Under the pieces are notes generated by a model. That model had not been told where the DNA came from. It searched no databases and saw nothing but the letters and a program-made list of their open reading frames with translations. The position numbers and the translations under genes are program-made. This document shows positions 16,448-25,249 of a stretch of DNA of 64,000 bases, one piece after another; within the stretch, counting starts at the first letter, position 1, and the number at the start of each line of letters is the position of its first letter. Source of the DNA: Flavobacterium aeripolare (GTDB lineage Bacteria; Bacteroidota; Bacteroidia; Flavobacteriales; Flavobacteriaceae). The stretch covers positions 1 to 64,000 of the forward strand of contig NZ_JABSNL010000009.1 of the NCBI RefSeq assembly GCF_013294025.1. Direction: 5' to 3'.

Positions 16448-16781
16448 ACGTGATGATGTATTTTGCTTTATTCTAATAAGTTATTAAGCCTTAAAACTTT
16501 ACCCCTAAACTGTATAGAGACACCGCATAAAAAGGGCAACTTCCTGACTAGTTAATTTGCTATTATCGTTTTTAAAAGCTATATTAAGGAAGAATAAGAC
16601 TGCAATTTAAAAAATTAAAAAGGTATCTGTCAAAGTATTTGAAAAAAGAATTACTTTAGTATCCTGGATGTAATTTTTACATTTAATGCTTTTAAAATTC
16701 TAAATTATTCAAGCATAAATGCAAGCTGCTATTAGCGTAGTGGTAAAATTGCTCCACTATTAATGATTAAAAATATAAAAA
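16448..16781. other. Divergent intergenic region, nothing recognised
   Basis: Spacer between the starts of the tail-anchored protein (minus) and the LOG-family gene (plus). It must contain both promoters, but no clear TAnnTTTG box or repeat was found. Confidence 0.4.
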
Positions 16782-17510
16782 ATGAGATTAGAAGATTTTG
16801 ACAATGATGAGGATAAAATAATCCAAGACAGACTAAAGCAGAAAACTTGGAATGAAATAAGAACAAATGACAGTTGGGCCATTTTTAAAATCATGGCAGA
16901 GTTTGTTAATGGTTACGAAGCTATGGGACGTATTGGTCCATGTGTATCTATTTTTGGATCAGCGCGTACAAAGGCAGACCATGAAAATTATTTACTAGCC
17001 GAAAAGATTGCTTACAAAATTAGTAAAGCTGGTTACGGTGTAATCACCGGTGGAGGACCTGGAATCATGGAAGCAGGAAACAAGGGAGCGCACTTAGGTG
17101 GTGGTACCTCTGTAGGTTTGAATATTGTTTTACCATTCGAACAACACTTTAATCCATACATCGACAGTGATAAAAACTTGAACTTTGATTATTTCTTTGT
17201 TCGAAAAGTAATGTTTGTGAAATACTCACAGGGATTCGTAGTTATGCCAGGAGGTTTTGGTACGATGGATGAATTATTTGAAGCGGTAACCTTAATCCAA
17301 ACTAAGAAAATCGCTAAGTTCCCTATTATATTAGTAGGCTCTAGTTTTTGGTCAGGATTAATGGACTGGATTAAAACAGTATTAATCGAACGTTTTGAGA
17401 CTGTAAGTCCAGATGATTTGAACTTAATAAAAATTGTAGACACCGAAGATGAGGTAGTCACTGCACTAGATAATTTCTATAAGAAATACAATCTGAAACC
17501 AAACTTTTAA
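16782..17510 (+). CDS. LOG-family Rossmann protein (TIGR00730)
   Basis: A 242-residue member of the LOG / TIGR00730 family. The two defining motifs are present: GGGPGIMEA (residues 90-98) and PGGFGTMDE (156-164), which form the nucleotide-monophosphate phosphoribohydrolase site. Proteins of this group cleave cytokinin-type or other nucleoside monophosphates; many were once misnamed lysine decarboxylases. The N-terminal extension of about 50 residues before the Rossmann core is seen in the longer LOG subgroup. It is followed by a clear terminator and then by the large peptidase-like gene on the same strand. Confidence 0.9.
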   Translation: MRLEDFDNDEDKIIQDRLKQKTWNEIRTNDSWAIFKIMAEFVNGYEAMGRIGPCVSIFGSARTKADHENYLLAEKIAYKISKAGYGVITGGGPGIMEAGNKGAHLGGGTSVGLNIVLPFEQHFNPYIDSDKNLNFDYFFVRKVMFVKYSQGFVVMPGGFGTMDELFEAVTLIQTKKIAKFPIILVGSSFWSGLMDWIKTVLIERFETVSPDDLNLIKIVDTEDEVVTALDNFYKKYNLKPNF

Positions 17511-17514
17511 CCGT

Positions 17515-17548
17515 AAAGCTGTTTTTTAATTAAAACAGCTTTTTTTTT
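17515..17548 (+). terminator. Rho-independent terminator
   Basis: AAAGCTGTTTT and AAAACAGCTTT pair across a 6-base loop and are followed by a T tract, immediately after the LOG gene. Confidence 0.9.
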
Positions 17549-17612
17549 GTCAATTTTGCAATAATTATCTTAATTTCTGTATCTTAGAGAAGCATTTTAA
17601 AACTTCCCCTGA

Positions 17613-20441
17613 TTGAAAAACCTTTACGCCTATCTTAGTATTATTGCGCTCTTGCTACTGCCTTTCTCAGTTGTTGCACAACATCAATCTTCGATAGTTG
17701 CTCAAGTTGATATGCAGCAAAAGACCATTACGATTGAACAAGAATTAATTTATAATAACGAATCAGATGTGGCAATTGATTTACTAGTTTTAAACGACTG
17801 GAATAACGCTTATTCTGGTAATGACACACCGCTTGCCAAACGTTTTTCTGACGAGTTTTACAGAGGTTTTCATTTGGCTAAAACTGAAGAACGTGGTAAG
17901 ACCACCATCAATACTATTACCGATAGTACAAGTATAGCGATGCAATGGTACCGCCCAGATACACAGCCTGATTTGGTTTACGTGGTGCTCCCACACGCCA
18001 TTGCTCCACATCAAAAAATGCGGTTAAAATTAAAATACGAACTAAAGATTCCAAGTGCCACTTTTACAAAATATGGCTACACTGAAGATAACGGTATGAT
18101 ACTCAAAAACTGGTACCTTACTCCTGCCCGATTTAAAAACAATCACTTTGCTACCTACAGTAATGAAAATCTGGATGATATTGCCAATGCAAAAAGTGAC
18201 CTTTCTATTTTATTGAAAGTAGCTGACGATCAAAAAGTAACAACGGACTTGCGTATGGAGACGCTTTCTAAAGTTTCATCTTCAGTGCTGTATTCCCTAT
18301 CAGGGAGAAATATCATGAATTTTAATTTGCTTCTAAGTCCTGAGTCCCATTTTGATACTTATAAGGTAAAAAACCAACAAGTTATTACCGACTTAAAAGA
18401 GGAAAAACTAACTAAAATTGAACAGGAGAAACTTATCGCTGGCATCGTTAATTTTGTTTCACAAGAGATAGGCCGCTATCCACATGAAAAGATCGTAATT
18501 ACTCAAGCTGATTATGATCGAAATCCCTTTTATGGACTCAATCAATTACCCGCTTTTATAAGTCCGTTTTCAGATGCTTTTACTTATGAATTACGCTTTT
18601 TAAAAACCTATTTAAATGCCTATTTGAAAAACAGTTTACAATTAGACAATCGCAAAGAGAGTTGGATCTACGACGGAATTCAAGTCTATACTATGATGAA
18701 GTACATCGAACAGCTGCATCCCAATAGTAAAATGCTAGGAAGCACATCTAAGTTTAAGCTGCTAAAAAGTTACAATCTTACTAATCTCGATTTCAACGAG
18801 CAATACAGCTATTTTTATATGTTAATGGCTAGAAAAAACCTAGACCAGCCACTTGAAAACACAAAAAGCTCGCTTATAAAATTCAACGAACAAATTGCGA
18901 GCAAGTACCGCGCAGGATTGAGTTTGCGATTCTTAAACAATTATTTAGAAAAAAATATTGTCGGTAACAGTATTCAAGAATTTTATAAAGCCAATTTAAA
19001 AGAGCAACAAAGTGCAGCTACATTTGAAACTATTTTAAAATCAAATGCCAACAAAGACATTGATTGGTTCTTTAAAACGATCATTCGATCAAGAGACTTA
19101 GTAGACTACAAGTTTGGACCTGCTTCAAAAACTGCAGATAGCGTCTCTTTTACTATTAAGAATCGTACTGCTGTAGCGGTTCCCATTCCTTTGTATGGTC
19201 TAAAAGACAAGAAAATAGTATTTAAAGAATGGCTAGAACCTACCCGCACTGACAGTGTTTTTACGGTAGCTCGTAGAACAGCTGACAAACTAGTTTTGAA
19301 TTATAAAAATGAAGTTCCAGAATATAATTTGAGAAACAACTGGAAATCGCTTACTGGCTTCTTTCCTAACAACAGACCCATCAAGTTTGTTTTTATGAAA
19401 GATCTTGAAGATCCTTATTACAATCAAGTTTTATATGTTCCTACAATTAGTTACAACCTCTATGATGGGTTGACTCCGGGCTTGCGATTGCACAATAAAA
19501 CCATATTAGAAAAACCATTTATCTTTGATATTAATCCATCTTATTCGACAAAAGCCAAAACGATTTCGGGATCTGGATCTATAGTAGTCAATCAAAATTA
19601 CCGCAATAGCAATCTTTTTAATGTACGGTATTCTTTGAGTGGTTCTTATTTTCATTACGCTCCAGATGCTACCTACTTAAGGATAAACCCAACAGTCTTG
19701 CTACGCTTTCGCGAAGACGATTACCGTGACAATAAAAAACAGGGGATTGTATTGCGACAGGTCATTGTAAATAGAGAAAAGAGTGCCATTGTGACCAATC
19801 AGGTAGGTGAAAATTATTCTGTATTTAATGCGCGGTATTTTAACAGCCGTACAGAAATCATTAATCATATGAGTTTGTCGACTGATTTACAATTATCAAG
19901 CAAATTTGGAAAACTAGCCGCTGAGGTGGAATACAGAAAACTATTCGAAAACAACCACCAAGTCAATTTGCGATTTTATGCAGGGAAGTTCCTTTATAAT
20001 ACTAGTAAATCTGATTATTACAGCTTTGCACTAGACCGCCCTACAGACTACTTGTTTGATTACAATTACTATGGAAGATCTGAAAACAGTGGTTTTTTCA
20101 GCCAGCAATTAATTGTTGCCGAAGGAGGTTTTAAATCAAAACTAGCCAATCCCTTTGCAAATGACTGGATCACCAGTATTAATGGTAGTTATAATTTATT
20201 TAATTGGTTCGAAATCTACGCAGATGCCGCAGTGGTGAAGAGCAAAGAATTCAATGAGCGATTTTTATACGACAGTGGTGTACGTTTAAATTTGGTTCCC
20301 GATTATTTTGAAGTTTATTTGCCTGTATATTCTTCAAACGGATGGGAAATAGGTCAAAACAGGTACAACGAAAAAATTAGATTTATAATTACTTTATCTC
20401 CTAAAATACTATCCAATTTATTTAATCGAAAATGGTTTTAA
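17613..20441 (+). CDS. Secreted M1-peptidase-like domain joined to an outer-membrane barrel
   Basis: A 942-residue envelope protein. It starts with TTG at 17613: a TGA stop directly precedes it and the following residues form a signal peptide (LSIIALLLLPFSVVAQ). Residues 25 to about 540 follow the layout of M1 (gluzincin) aminopeptidases, but no HExxH zinc motif is present. The matching position reads FTYELRFLKTYLNAYL, and the later Glu region reads ESWIYDGIQVY. Catalysis is therefore doubtful. From about residue 590 the chain is alternating amphipathic strands ending in RKWF, the aromatic end of outer-membrane barrels. I infer a barrel-anchored, possibly inactive peptidase domain; function unknown. 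Confidence 0.75.
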   Translation: MKNLYAYLSIIALLLLPFSVVAQHQSSIVAQVDMQQKTITIEQELIYNNESDVAIDLLVLNDWNNAYSGNDTPLAKRFSDEFYRGFHLAKTEERGKTTINTITDSTSIAMQWYRPDTQPDLVYVVLPHAIAPHQKMRLKLKYELKIPSATFTKYGYTEDNGMILKNWYLTPARFKNNHFATYSNENLDDIANAKSDLSILLKVADDQKVTTDLRMETLSKVSSSVLYSLSGRNIMNFNLLLSPESHFDTYKVKNQQVITDLKEEKLTKIEQEKLIAGIVNFVSQEIGRYPHEKIVITQADYDRNPFYGLNQLPAFISPFSDAFTYELRFLKTYLNAYLKNSLQLDNRKESWIYDGIQVYTMMKYIEQLHPNSKMLGSTSKFKLLKSYNLTNLDFNEQYSYFYMLMARKNLDQPLENTKSSLIKFNEQIASKYRAGLSLRFLNNYLEKNIVGNSIQEFYKANLKEQQSAATFETILKSNANKDIDWFFKTIIRSRDLVDYKFGPASKTADSVSFTIKNRTAVAVPIPLYGLKDKKIVFKEWLEPTRTDSVFTVARRTADKLVLNYKNEVPEYNLRNNWKSLTGFFPNNRPIKFVFMKDLEDPYYNQVLYVPTISYNLYDGLTPGLRLHNKTILEKPFIFDINPSYSTKAKTISGSGSIVVNQNYRNSNLFNVRYSLSGSYFHYAPDATYLRINPTVLLRFREDDYRDNKKQGIVLRQVIVNREKSAIVTNQVGENYSVFNARYFNSRTEIINHMSLSTDLQLSSKFGKLAAEVEYRKLFENNHQVNLRFYAGKFLYNTSKSDYYSFALDRPTDYLFDYNYYGRSENSGFFSQQLIVAEGGFKSKLANPFANDWITSINGSYNLFNWFEIYADAAVVKSKEFNERFLYDSGVRLNLVPDYFEVYLPVYSSNGWEIGQNRYNEKIRFIITLSPKILSNLFNRKWF

Positions 20442-20595
20442 AACAGCTGATTTTTCGTAAATATTTTAGACAATAACCACTAATAAGCCCTTAAATTTAC
20501 ATATAATACAAAAAATCATATTTAAAATGAAAATACGTTATAAAATTTATAATTATATTTATTCAAATCAATTATGAAAATAACTACTTTTTAAG

Positions 20596-20603
20596 TAAAT
20601 TTG
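20596..20603 (+). promoter_or_regulatory. -7 box upstream of the E1 gene
   Basis: TAAATTTG matches TAnnTTTG and ends 25 bases before the ATG at 20629. Confidence 0.55.
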
Positions 20604-20628
20604 CGTCATAAAGTGATACAACTATATT

Positions 20629-23037
20629 ATGATAAAAGAAAAAGCTAATACTACCTTGACATTTGAGGACTTTAAAGTTGAAGTACTAAACGATTACAAG
20701 ACCGCTATGATTAGTAGGGAATGTAGTTTGTTAGGGCGTAGAGAGGTTTTAACTGGTAAGGCAAAATTCGGAATTTTCGGAGACGGAAAAGAAGTTCCAC
20801 AGTTAGCTATGGCCAAGTTTTTTAAAAATGGTGACTTCCGTTCTGGATATTACCGTGATCAAACTTTTATGATGGCTATTGGGGAATTAACTGTCGAGCA
20901 GTTTTTTGCCGGATTATATGGTAGCACGAGTATAGCACAAGATCCTATGTCAGCAGGTAGACAAATGGGTGGCCATTTTGCTACACATAGTTTGAATGAA
21001 GACGGTTCTTGGAAAAACTTAACAAAACAAAAGAATTCAAGCGCAGACATCTCTCCTACTGCTGGGCAAATGCCAAGACTATTAGGGTTAGCACAAGCGT
21101 CTAAAGTATACCGTCAAGTCGACGGAATTAAAAATAAAGAGAACTTCACAGTCAACGGAAACGAAGTGGCGTGGGGAACTATAGGAAATGCAAGCACCTC
21201 AGAAGGATTGTTCTTTGAAACTATCAATGCTGCTGGCGTACTACAAGTACCTATGTTAATAAGCGTTTGGGATGATGAGTACGGAATTTCTGTGCACGCT
21301 AAGCACCAAACGACAAAAGAAAACATCTCAGAAATCTTAAAAGGATATCAGCGTGATGACAATGCAAAAGGGTACGAAATTCTAAGAGTAAAAGGTTGGG
21401 ATTATACTGACTTGATTACTACGTATGAAAAAGCATCAAAAATTGCACGTGAGCAACACGTTCCTATACTAGTACACGTTAATGAATTAACACAACCACA
21501 AGGACATTCTACATCTGGTTCTCATGAACGATACAAAGATGCAGATCGATTGGCTTGGGAAAGAGATTTTGATTGTATTAGACAAATGAGACTTTGGATG
21601 ATCGCTATCAATATCGCTTCGGCTCAAGAGCTTAACGAAATTGATGCTGACGCTAAAAAGCAAGTTCTAGAAGGTAAGAAAGCTGCTTGGGCTGCTTTTA
21701 TTAATCCTATCGTTACAGAACAAAAAGAATTAATTGCCTTAGTAGAAAAACTAGCTGCAACAAGCGCAAATAAAGAAGCTATCCTAGGATTGGTTGCCCA
21801 ATTAAAAGGAACAAAAGACCCTTTAAAAAAGGAGATTTTAATTACGGCTCGCAAAAGCTTGCGTTTGTTAATGAATGAAAATGGACAAACTGAATTAGCA
21901 CAGTGGATTACCGCTTATATCGCTAAGACACAGCCTAATTTTAGCAGTCACCTTCATTCTAATTCAGCGTTGAATGTTTATTCTGTAGACGAGGTACTAC
22001 CTACTTACAGCACAGATTCTCAAGATGAAGCAGATGGTCGTATGATTCTTCGCGATAACTTTGATGCAATATTCACAAAATATCCAGAGGCGTTAATCTT
22101 TGGAGAAGATTCTGGAAACATTGGTGATGTAAACCAAGGTTTAGAAGGAATGCAAGAGAAATATGGTGAATTACGTGTTGCTGATGTGGGTATTCGTGAG
22201 GCTACAATATTAGGACAAGGAATAGGAATGGCAATGCGTGGATTAAGACCTATCGCAGAGATTCAATATTTAGATTATTTGCTATATGCAATCCAGATCA
22301 TGAGCGATGATCTTGCTACACTACAATATAGAACATTAGGAAAACAAAAAGCACCTCTTATTATTCGTACTCGCGGACACCGTCTAGAAGGAATATGGCA
22401 CTCAGGTTCTCCTATGGGAATGATAATAAATGCCATTAGAGGTATTCACGTTTTAGTTCCTAGAAATATGACTAAAGCGGCTGGATTTTATAATACATTA
22501 TTAGAGTGTGACGAACCAGCATTAGTAATTGAATGCTTGAACGGGTATAGATTAAAAGAGAAAACACCAACAAATTACGGGGAGTTCAAAACACCAATAG
22601 GAGTTGTAGAAACAATTAAGGAAGGAAATGACATCACTTTAGTTTCTTACGGTTCTACATTACGATTAGTAGAACAAGCTGCAAAAGAATTAGAAACTGT
22701 AGGTATTAACTGTGAAGTAATTGATTTACAATCATTATTGCCATTTGACATCAAGCAGGATTTAGTAAAAAGTGTGATGAAAACAAACCGCTTACTAGTA
22801 ATAGATGAAGATGTGCCTGGTGGAGCATCAGCGTATATTTTACAGCAAATAGTAGAGCAGCAAGATGCTTACAAATATCTAGACAGTAAACCACAAACCT
22901 TATCAGCAAAGGCACACCGCCCTTCTTACGGTACAGATGGTGATTACTTCTCTAAACCCTCAACTGAAGATATCTACGAAAAAGTATACGAAATGATGCA
23001 CGAGTCAAATCCTGCTAAATTTCCTAAACTATACTAA
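20629..23037 (+). CDS. Fused alpha/beta 2-oxoacid dehydrogenase E1 component
   Basis: An 802-residue E1 in which the alpha subunit (about 1-450) and beta subunit (about 470-802) are one chain, as is common in Flavobacteriia. The alpha half has GRREVLTGKAKFGIFGDGKE, SAGRQMGGHFA and the ThDP region WGTIGNASTSEGLFFE; the beta half has FGEDSGNIGDVNQG, ATILGQGIGMAMRGLRPIAE and LVIDEDVPGGASAYILQ. It decarboxylates a 2-oxoacid, most likely branched-chain 2-oxoacids, for transfer to a lipoyl E2 encoded elsewhere. Substrate is inferred from the family, not seen directly. It is monocistronic, with its own promoter and terminator. Confidence 0.85.
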   Translation: MIKEKANTTLTFEDFKVEVLNDYKTAMISRECSLLGRREVLTGKAKFGIFGDGKEVPQLAMAKFFKNGDFRSGYYRDQTFMMAIGELTVEQFFAGLYGSTSIAQDPMSAGRQMGGHFATHSLNEDGSWKNLTKQKNSSADISPTAGQMPRLLGLAQASKVYRQVDGIKNKENFTVNGNEVAWGTIGNASTSEGLFFETINAAGVLQVPMLISVWDDEYGISVHAKHQTTKENISEILKGYQRDDNAKGYEILRVKGWDYTDLITTYEKASKIAREQHVPILVHVNELTQPQGHSTSGSHERYKDADRLAWERDFDCIRQMRLWMIAINIASAQELNEIDADAKKQVLEGKKAAWAAFINPIVTEQKELIALVEKLAATSANKEAILGLVAQLKGTKDPLKKEILITARKSLRLLMNENGQTELAQWITAYIAKTQPNFSSHLHSNSALNVYSVDEVLPTYSTDSQDEADGRMILRDNFDAIFTKYPEALIFGEDSGNIGDVNQGLEGMQEKYGELRVADVGIREATILGQGIGMAMRGLRPIAEIQYLDYLLYAIQIMSDDLATLQYRTLGKQKAPLIIRTRGHRLEGIWHSGSPMGMIINAIRGIHVLVPRNMTKAAGFYNTLLECDEPALVIECLNGYRLKEKTPTNYGEFKTPIGVVETIKEGNDITLVSYGSTLRLVEQAAKELETVGINCEVIDLQSLLPFDIKQDLVKSVMKTNRLLVIDEDVPGGASAYILQQIVEQQDAYKYLDSKPQTLSAKAHRPSYGTDGDYFSKPSTEDIYEKVYEMMHESNPAKFPKLY

Positions 23038-23057
23038 TAGTATCCTTACCAATAGTA

Positions 23058-23090
23058 AATCCCAAGCGCTAGTCGTTTGGGATTTTTTGT
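23058..23090 (+). terminator. Rho-independent terminator
   Basis: AATCCCAA and TTTGGGATT form the stem, followed by TTTTTG, 20 bases after the E1 stop. Confidence 0.85.
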
Positions 23091-23216
23091 TTTATAGCAG
23101 CAGCGTATTTAGCAGCCATAGTGCGTATTATGATTAATTTATGATGAACAATTGTTAAACTCGATTGTGTAAATAACAATAAAACGTAATTTTAATATCT
23201 CAAAATAAAAGATACC

Positions 23217-23510
23217 ATGGAAAAATACGCCTTACTAGGAAGATTAGAAGCAAAAGCTGGAAAAGAACAAGAAGTAGCTGCATTTTTAAAAAGTGCATTG
23301 CCAATAGCTGAAAACGAAAACGCTACCGTAAAATGGTATGGATTACAATTCGGACCCTCTTCTTTTGGAATATTCGATACATTCGAAACTGAAGCTGGGA
23401 GAAAAGAACATCTAGAAGGTGAAATAGCTGCCTCGTTAATGAAACATGCAGGTGATTTATTATCACAAGATCCTATAATTGAATTTATCGAACTGATCGC
23501 TGTAAAGTAA
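23217..23510 (+). CDS. Antibiotic-biosynthesis-monooxygenase-like protein
   Basis: A 97-residue protein of the ABM dimeric alpha-beta barrel fold, often annotated as a putative quinol monooxygenase. Visible features are the opening strand YALLGRLEAKAGKEQEV, the central WYGLQFGPSSFGIFDTF and the helix GRKEHLEGEIAASLMKHAG. Members are cofactor-free oxygenases or unknowns; no activity can be assigned here. The upstream region carries ATTGTGTAAATA at 23164-23175, a 12-mer also found in the promoter of the small membrane protein at 26832, so it may share regulation with the stress block. Confidence 0.8.
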   Translation: MEKYALLGRLEAKAGKEQEVAAFLKSALPIAENENATVKWYGLQFGPSSFGIFDTFETEAGRKEHLEGEIAASLMKHAGDLLSQDPIIEFIELIAVK

Positions 23511-23590
23511 TTAGCGTATTATTGCATTAAGCAGGAGATTTCAAGCTCTCTTTGCTACAATTAGTTCAAATGAGCTAAAAATGAATTTTT

Positions 23591-23630
23591 AAAGCCAACA
23601 TAATTTTTTTATGTTGGCTTTAATTTTTTT
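23591..23630 (+). terminator. Rho-independent terminator
   Basis: AAAGCCAACAT and ATGTTGGCTTT pair around a T-rich loop, followed by a T run. Confidence 0.9.
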
Positions 23631-23658
23631 AAATTAGCACTCTAAACGCTATTATAAA

Positions 23659-24339
23659 ATGACCTTACTAGAAAACATATTGCATACTGTTGAAGATGTA
23701 TCAGTAATTCCCACAGCTATTTCCCTTAATAAATATACTCGCCTAGATTTATCTGTTAACAATCCAGCTTTGAAAACAGCGACATTAACTAATGCAGCTG
23801 AATTTGAAGCTTTTATCGAAAGTAAATTAGCTGAAAACGATGCAAAAGTAGCCTATGGAGGCTATAATGAGGAGCGCAATTTATATAAAAGAAGTACTAT
23901 ATTTAATAAAGAAGCAATCGATGAGCGCAACATGCACATTGGTTTGGACTTATGGATCAAAGCAGGCACTTCAATCTTGTGTGCTGTAGATGGTATTGTT
24001 CACAGTTTTCAGGACAATACTGGATTAGGTGACTACGGCCCTACAATTATCATGAAACACGAACTTAATAAGGAAATATTTTATACCTTGTATGGACATT
24101 TGTCTAGAGCTAGCTTAGCAGGATTGACCGTGGGTGCCACCTATAAAAAAGGCCAACAACTAGGTACCCTAGGTGATGCAACGGTTAATGGTGATTATGC
24201 TCCTCACTTACATTTTCAAATTATAAGTGATATTCAAAAATATTCTGGAGATTATCCTGGAGTATGTAGCAAAAAAGAACTAGCTTATTATCTAGAGAAT
24301 TGCCCTGATCCAAATATATTATTAAAACTTAATGCATAA
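23659..24339 (+). CDS. M23-family peptidase domain protein
   Basis: A 226-residue protein with a LytM/M23 zinc peptidase domain at about residues 90-190. Metal ligands are visible as His93-x3-Asp97 (MHIGLD) and His183-x-His185 (APHLHFQ), with a conserved YGHLS in between (His147). M23 enzymes usually cleave peptidoglycan cross-bridges, yet this one has no signal peptide or membrane anchor, which is unusual; it may be cytosolic or exported by another route. It is co-transcribed with the lipoprotein gene that starts 5 bases after its stop. Confidence 0.85.
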   Translation: MTLLENILHTVEDVSVIPTAISLNKYTRLDLSVNNPALKTATLTNAAEFEAFIESKLAENDAKVAYGGYNEERNLYKRSTIFNKEAIDERNMHIGLDLWIKAGTSILCAVDGIVHSFQDNTGLGDYGPTIIMKHELNKEIFYTLYGHLSRASLAGLTVGATYKKGQQLGTLGDATVNGDYAPHLHFQIISDIQKYSGDYPGVCSKKELAYYLENCPDPNILLKLNA

Positions 24340-24344
24340 TCATC

Positions 24345-24842
24345 ATGAAAAAATTTATCATCCTTCTTAGTTTAATGGTTTTAGCAAGTTGCAAAACAAG
24401 TAAAATTGTAACTACAAGCAGTAACACTAGTTATGAAGAGCCAGCAAAAGTAGGTATCCAACAGTTGCCACTTAGCTCAGTAGATTTAGAACATAAAACT
24501 AGAGCTTACGAATTAGGGAAACGCATATTGAATACTTGTAACACGTCAAAATTTAAGCCTTTTACACCAGATGAAGCCACACAAAGTATTATAAACAACA
24601 TCACATTAGAAAAATTATCTAAAACTTGTAACCGATACCGACAATCTTACGGAGACTTTAAAGATTTACAGCTAGCTGAAATTTATCAAGATTATGATGA
24701 TTCAACAACTGTGTTTAGGTACAAAGCATTGTATACAAAAGAAGTTGCTAATAAAGAGTTGCGCGTTTACATGAATAACGAGAACAAAGTATCAGGAATA
24801 AAATCGATGGATTGGGAAACAACCTTCGAGCGTAAAAAATAA
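24345..24842 (+). CDS. Hypothetical lipoprotein
   Basis: Unrecognised 165-residue lipoprotein: the signal peptide MKKFIILLSLMVLASC has its lipobox Cys at residue 16. The mature part is largely helical at first (LEHKTRAYELGKRILNTCNTSKF) and then shows strands resembling a small alpha-beta domain of the DUF3887/SnoaL type (YKALYTKEVANKELRVYMNNENKVSGI), a comparison I hold loosely. It lies 5 bases downstream of the M23 peptidase, so the two probably act together at the envelope. Confidence 0.7.
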   Translation: MKKFIILLSLMVLASCKTSKIVTTSSNTSYEEPAKVGIQQLPLSSVDLEHKTRAYELGKRILNTCNTSKFKPFTPDEATQSIINNITLEKLSKTCNRYRQSYGDFKDLQLAEIYQDYDDSTTVFRYKALYTKEVANKELRVYMNNENKVSGIKSMDWETTFERKK

Positions 24843-24864
24843 AAACGCACTTTGTAAATAATTT

Positions 24865-24910
24865 AAAGCCAGTAATAAGATGTCAAATTCTTTTACTGGC
24901 TTTTTTTTAT
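24865..24910 (+). terminator. Rho-independent terminator
   Basis: AAAGCCAGTAA and TTACTGGCTTT form the stem and a run of T follows. It ends the M23/lipoprotein transcript. Confidence 0.9.
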
Positions 24911-25249
24911 TCGGATACCCTTTCGACAAAAAACATACCAAACCACTTTATTTTAAATATTTAACTCGACACTCTTACTACGATTCAATCTAACTGCTTA
25001 CTTAGCAGCTACTGCGCTGTTCTTAAATATTTTACAAAAATACAAATGTTAAATTTTAGCATTATATTAATAGCTTTCAAAAAAGATTTTAACTTAAAAT
25101 TGGAATAAGGACGTTCAAGTTAACGGTACCTTTATAAAACAAAATTCAATCAGCTAGTGCTGCCACTCTAAACAAACATAAAGTTTAAAGTTATTTTAAG
25201 GCTAATGCAAAAAGGTTGAATTATTTATTAATTAAAATTTTACATACAT
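24911..25249. other. Intergenic, nothing recognised
   Basis: Spacer upstream of the aldehyde dehydrogenase. No clear promoter box, hairpin or reading frame seen. Confidence 0.4.
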
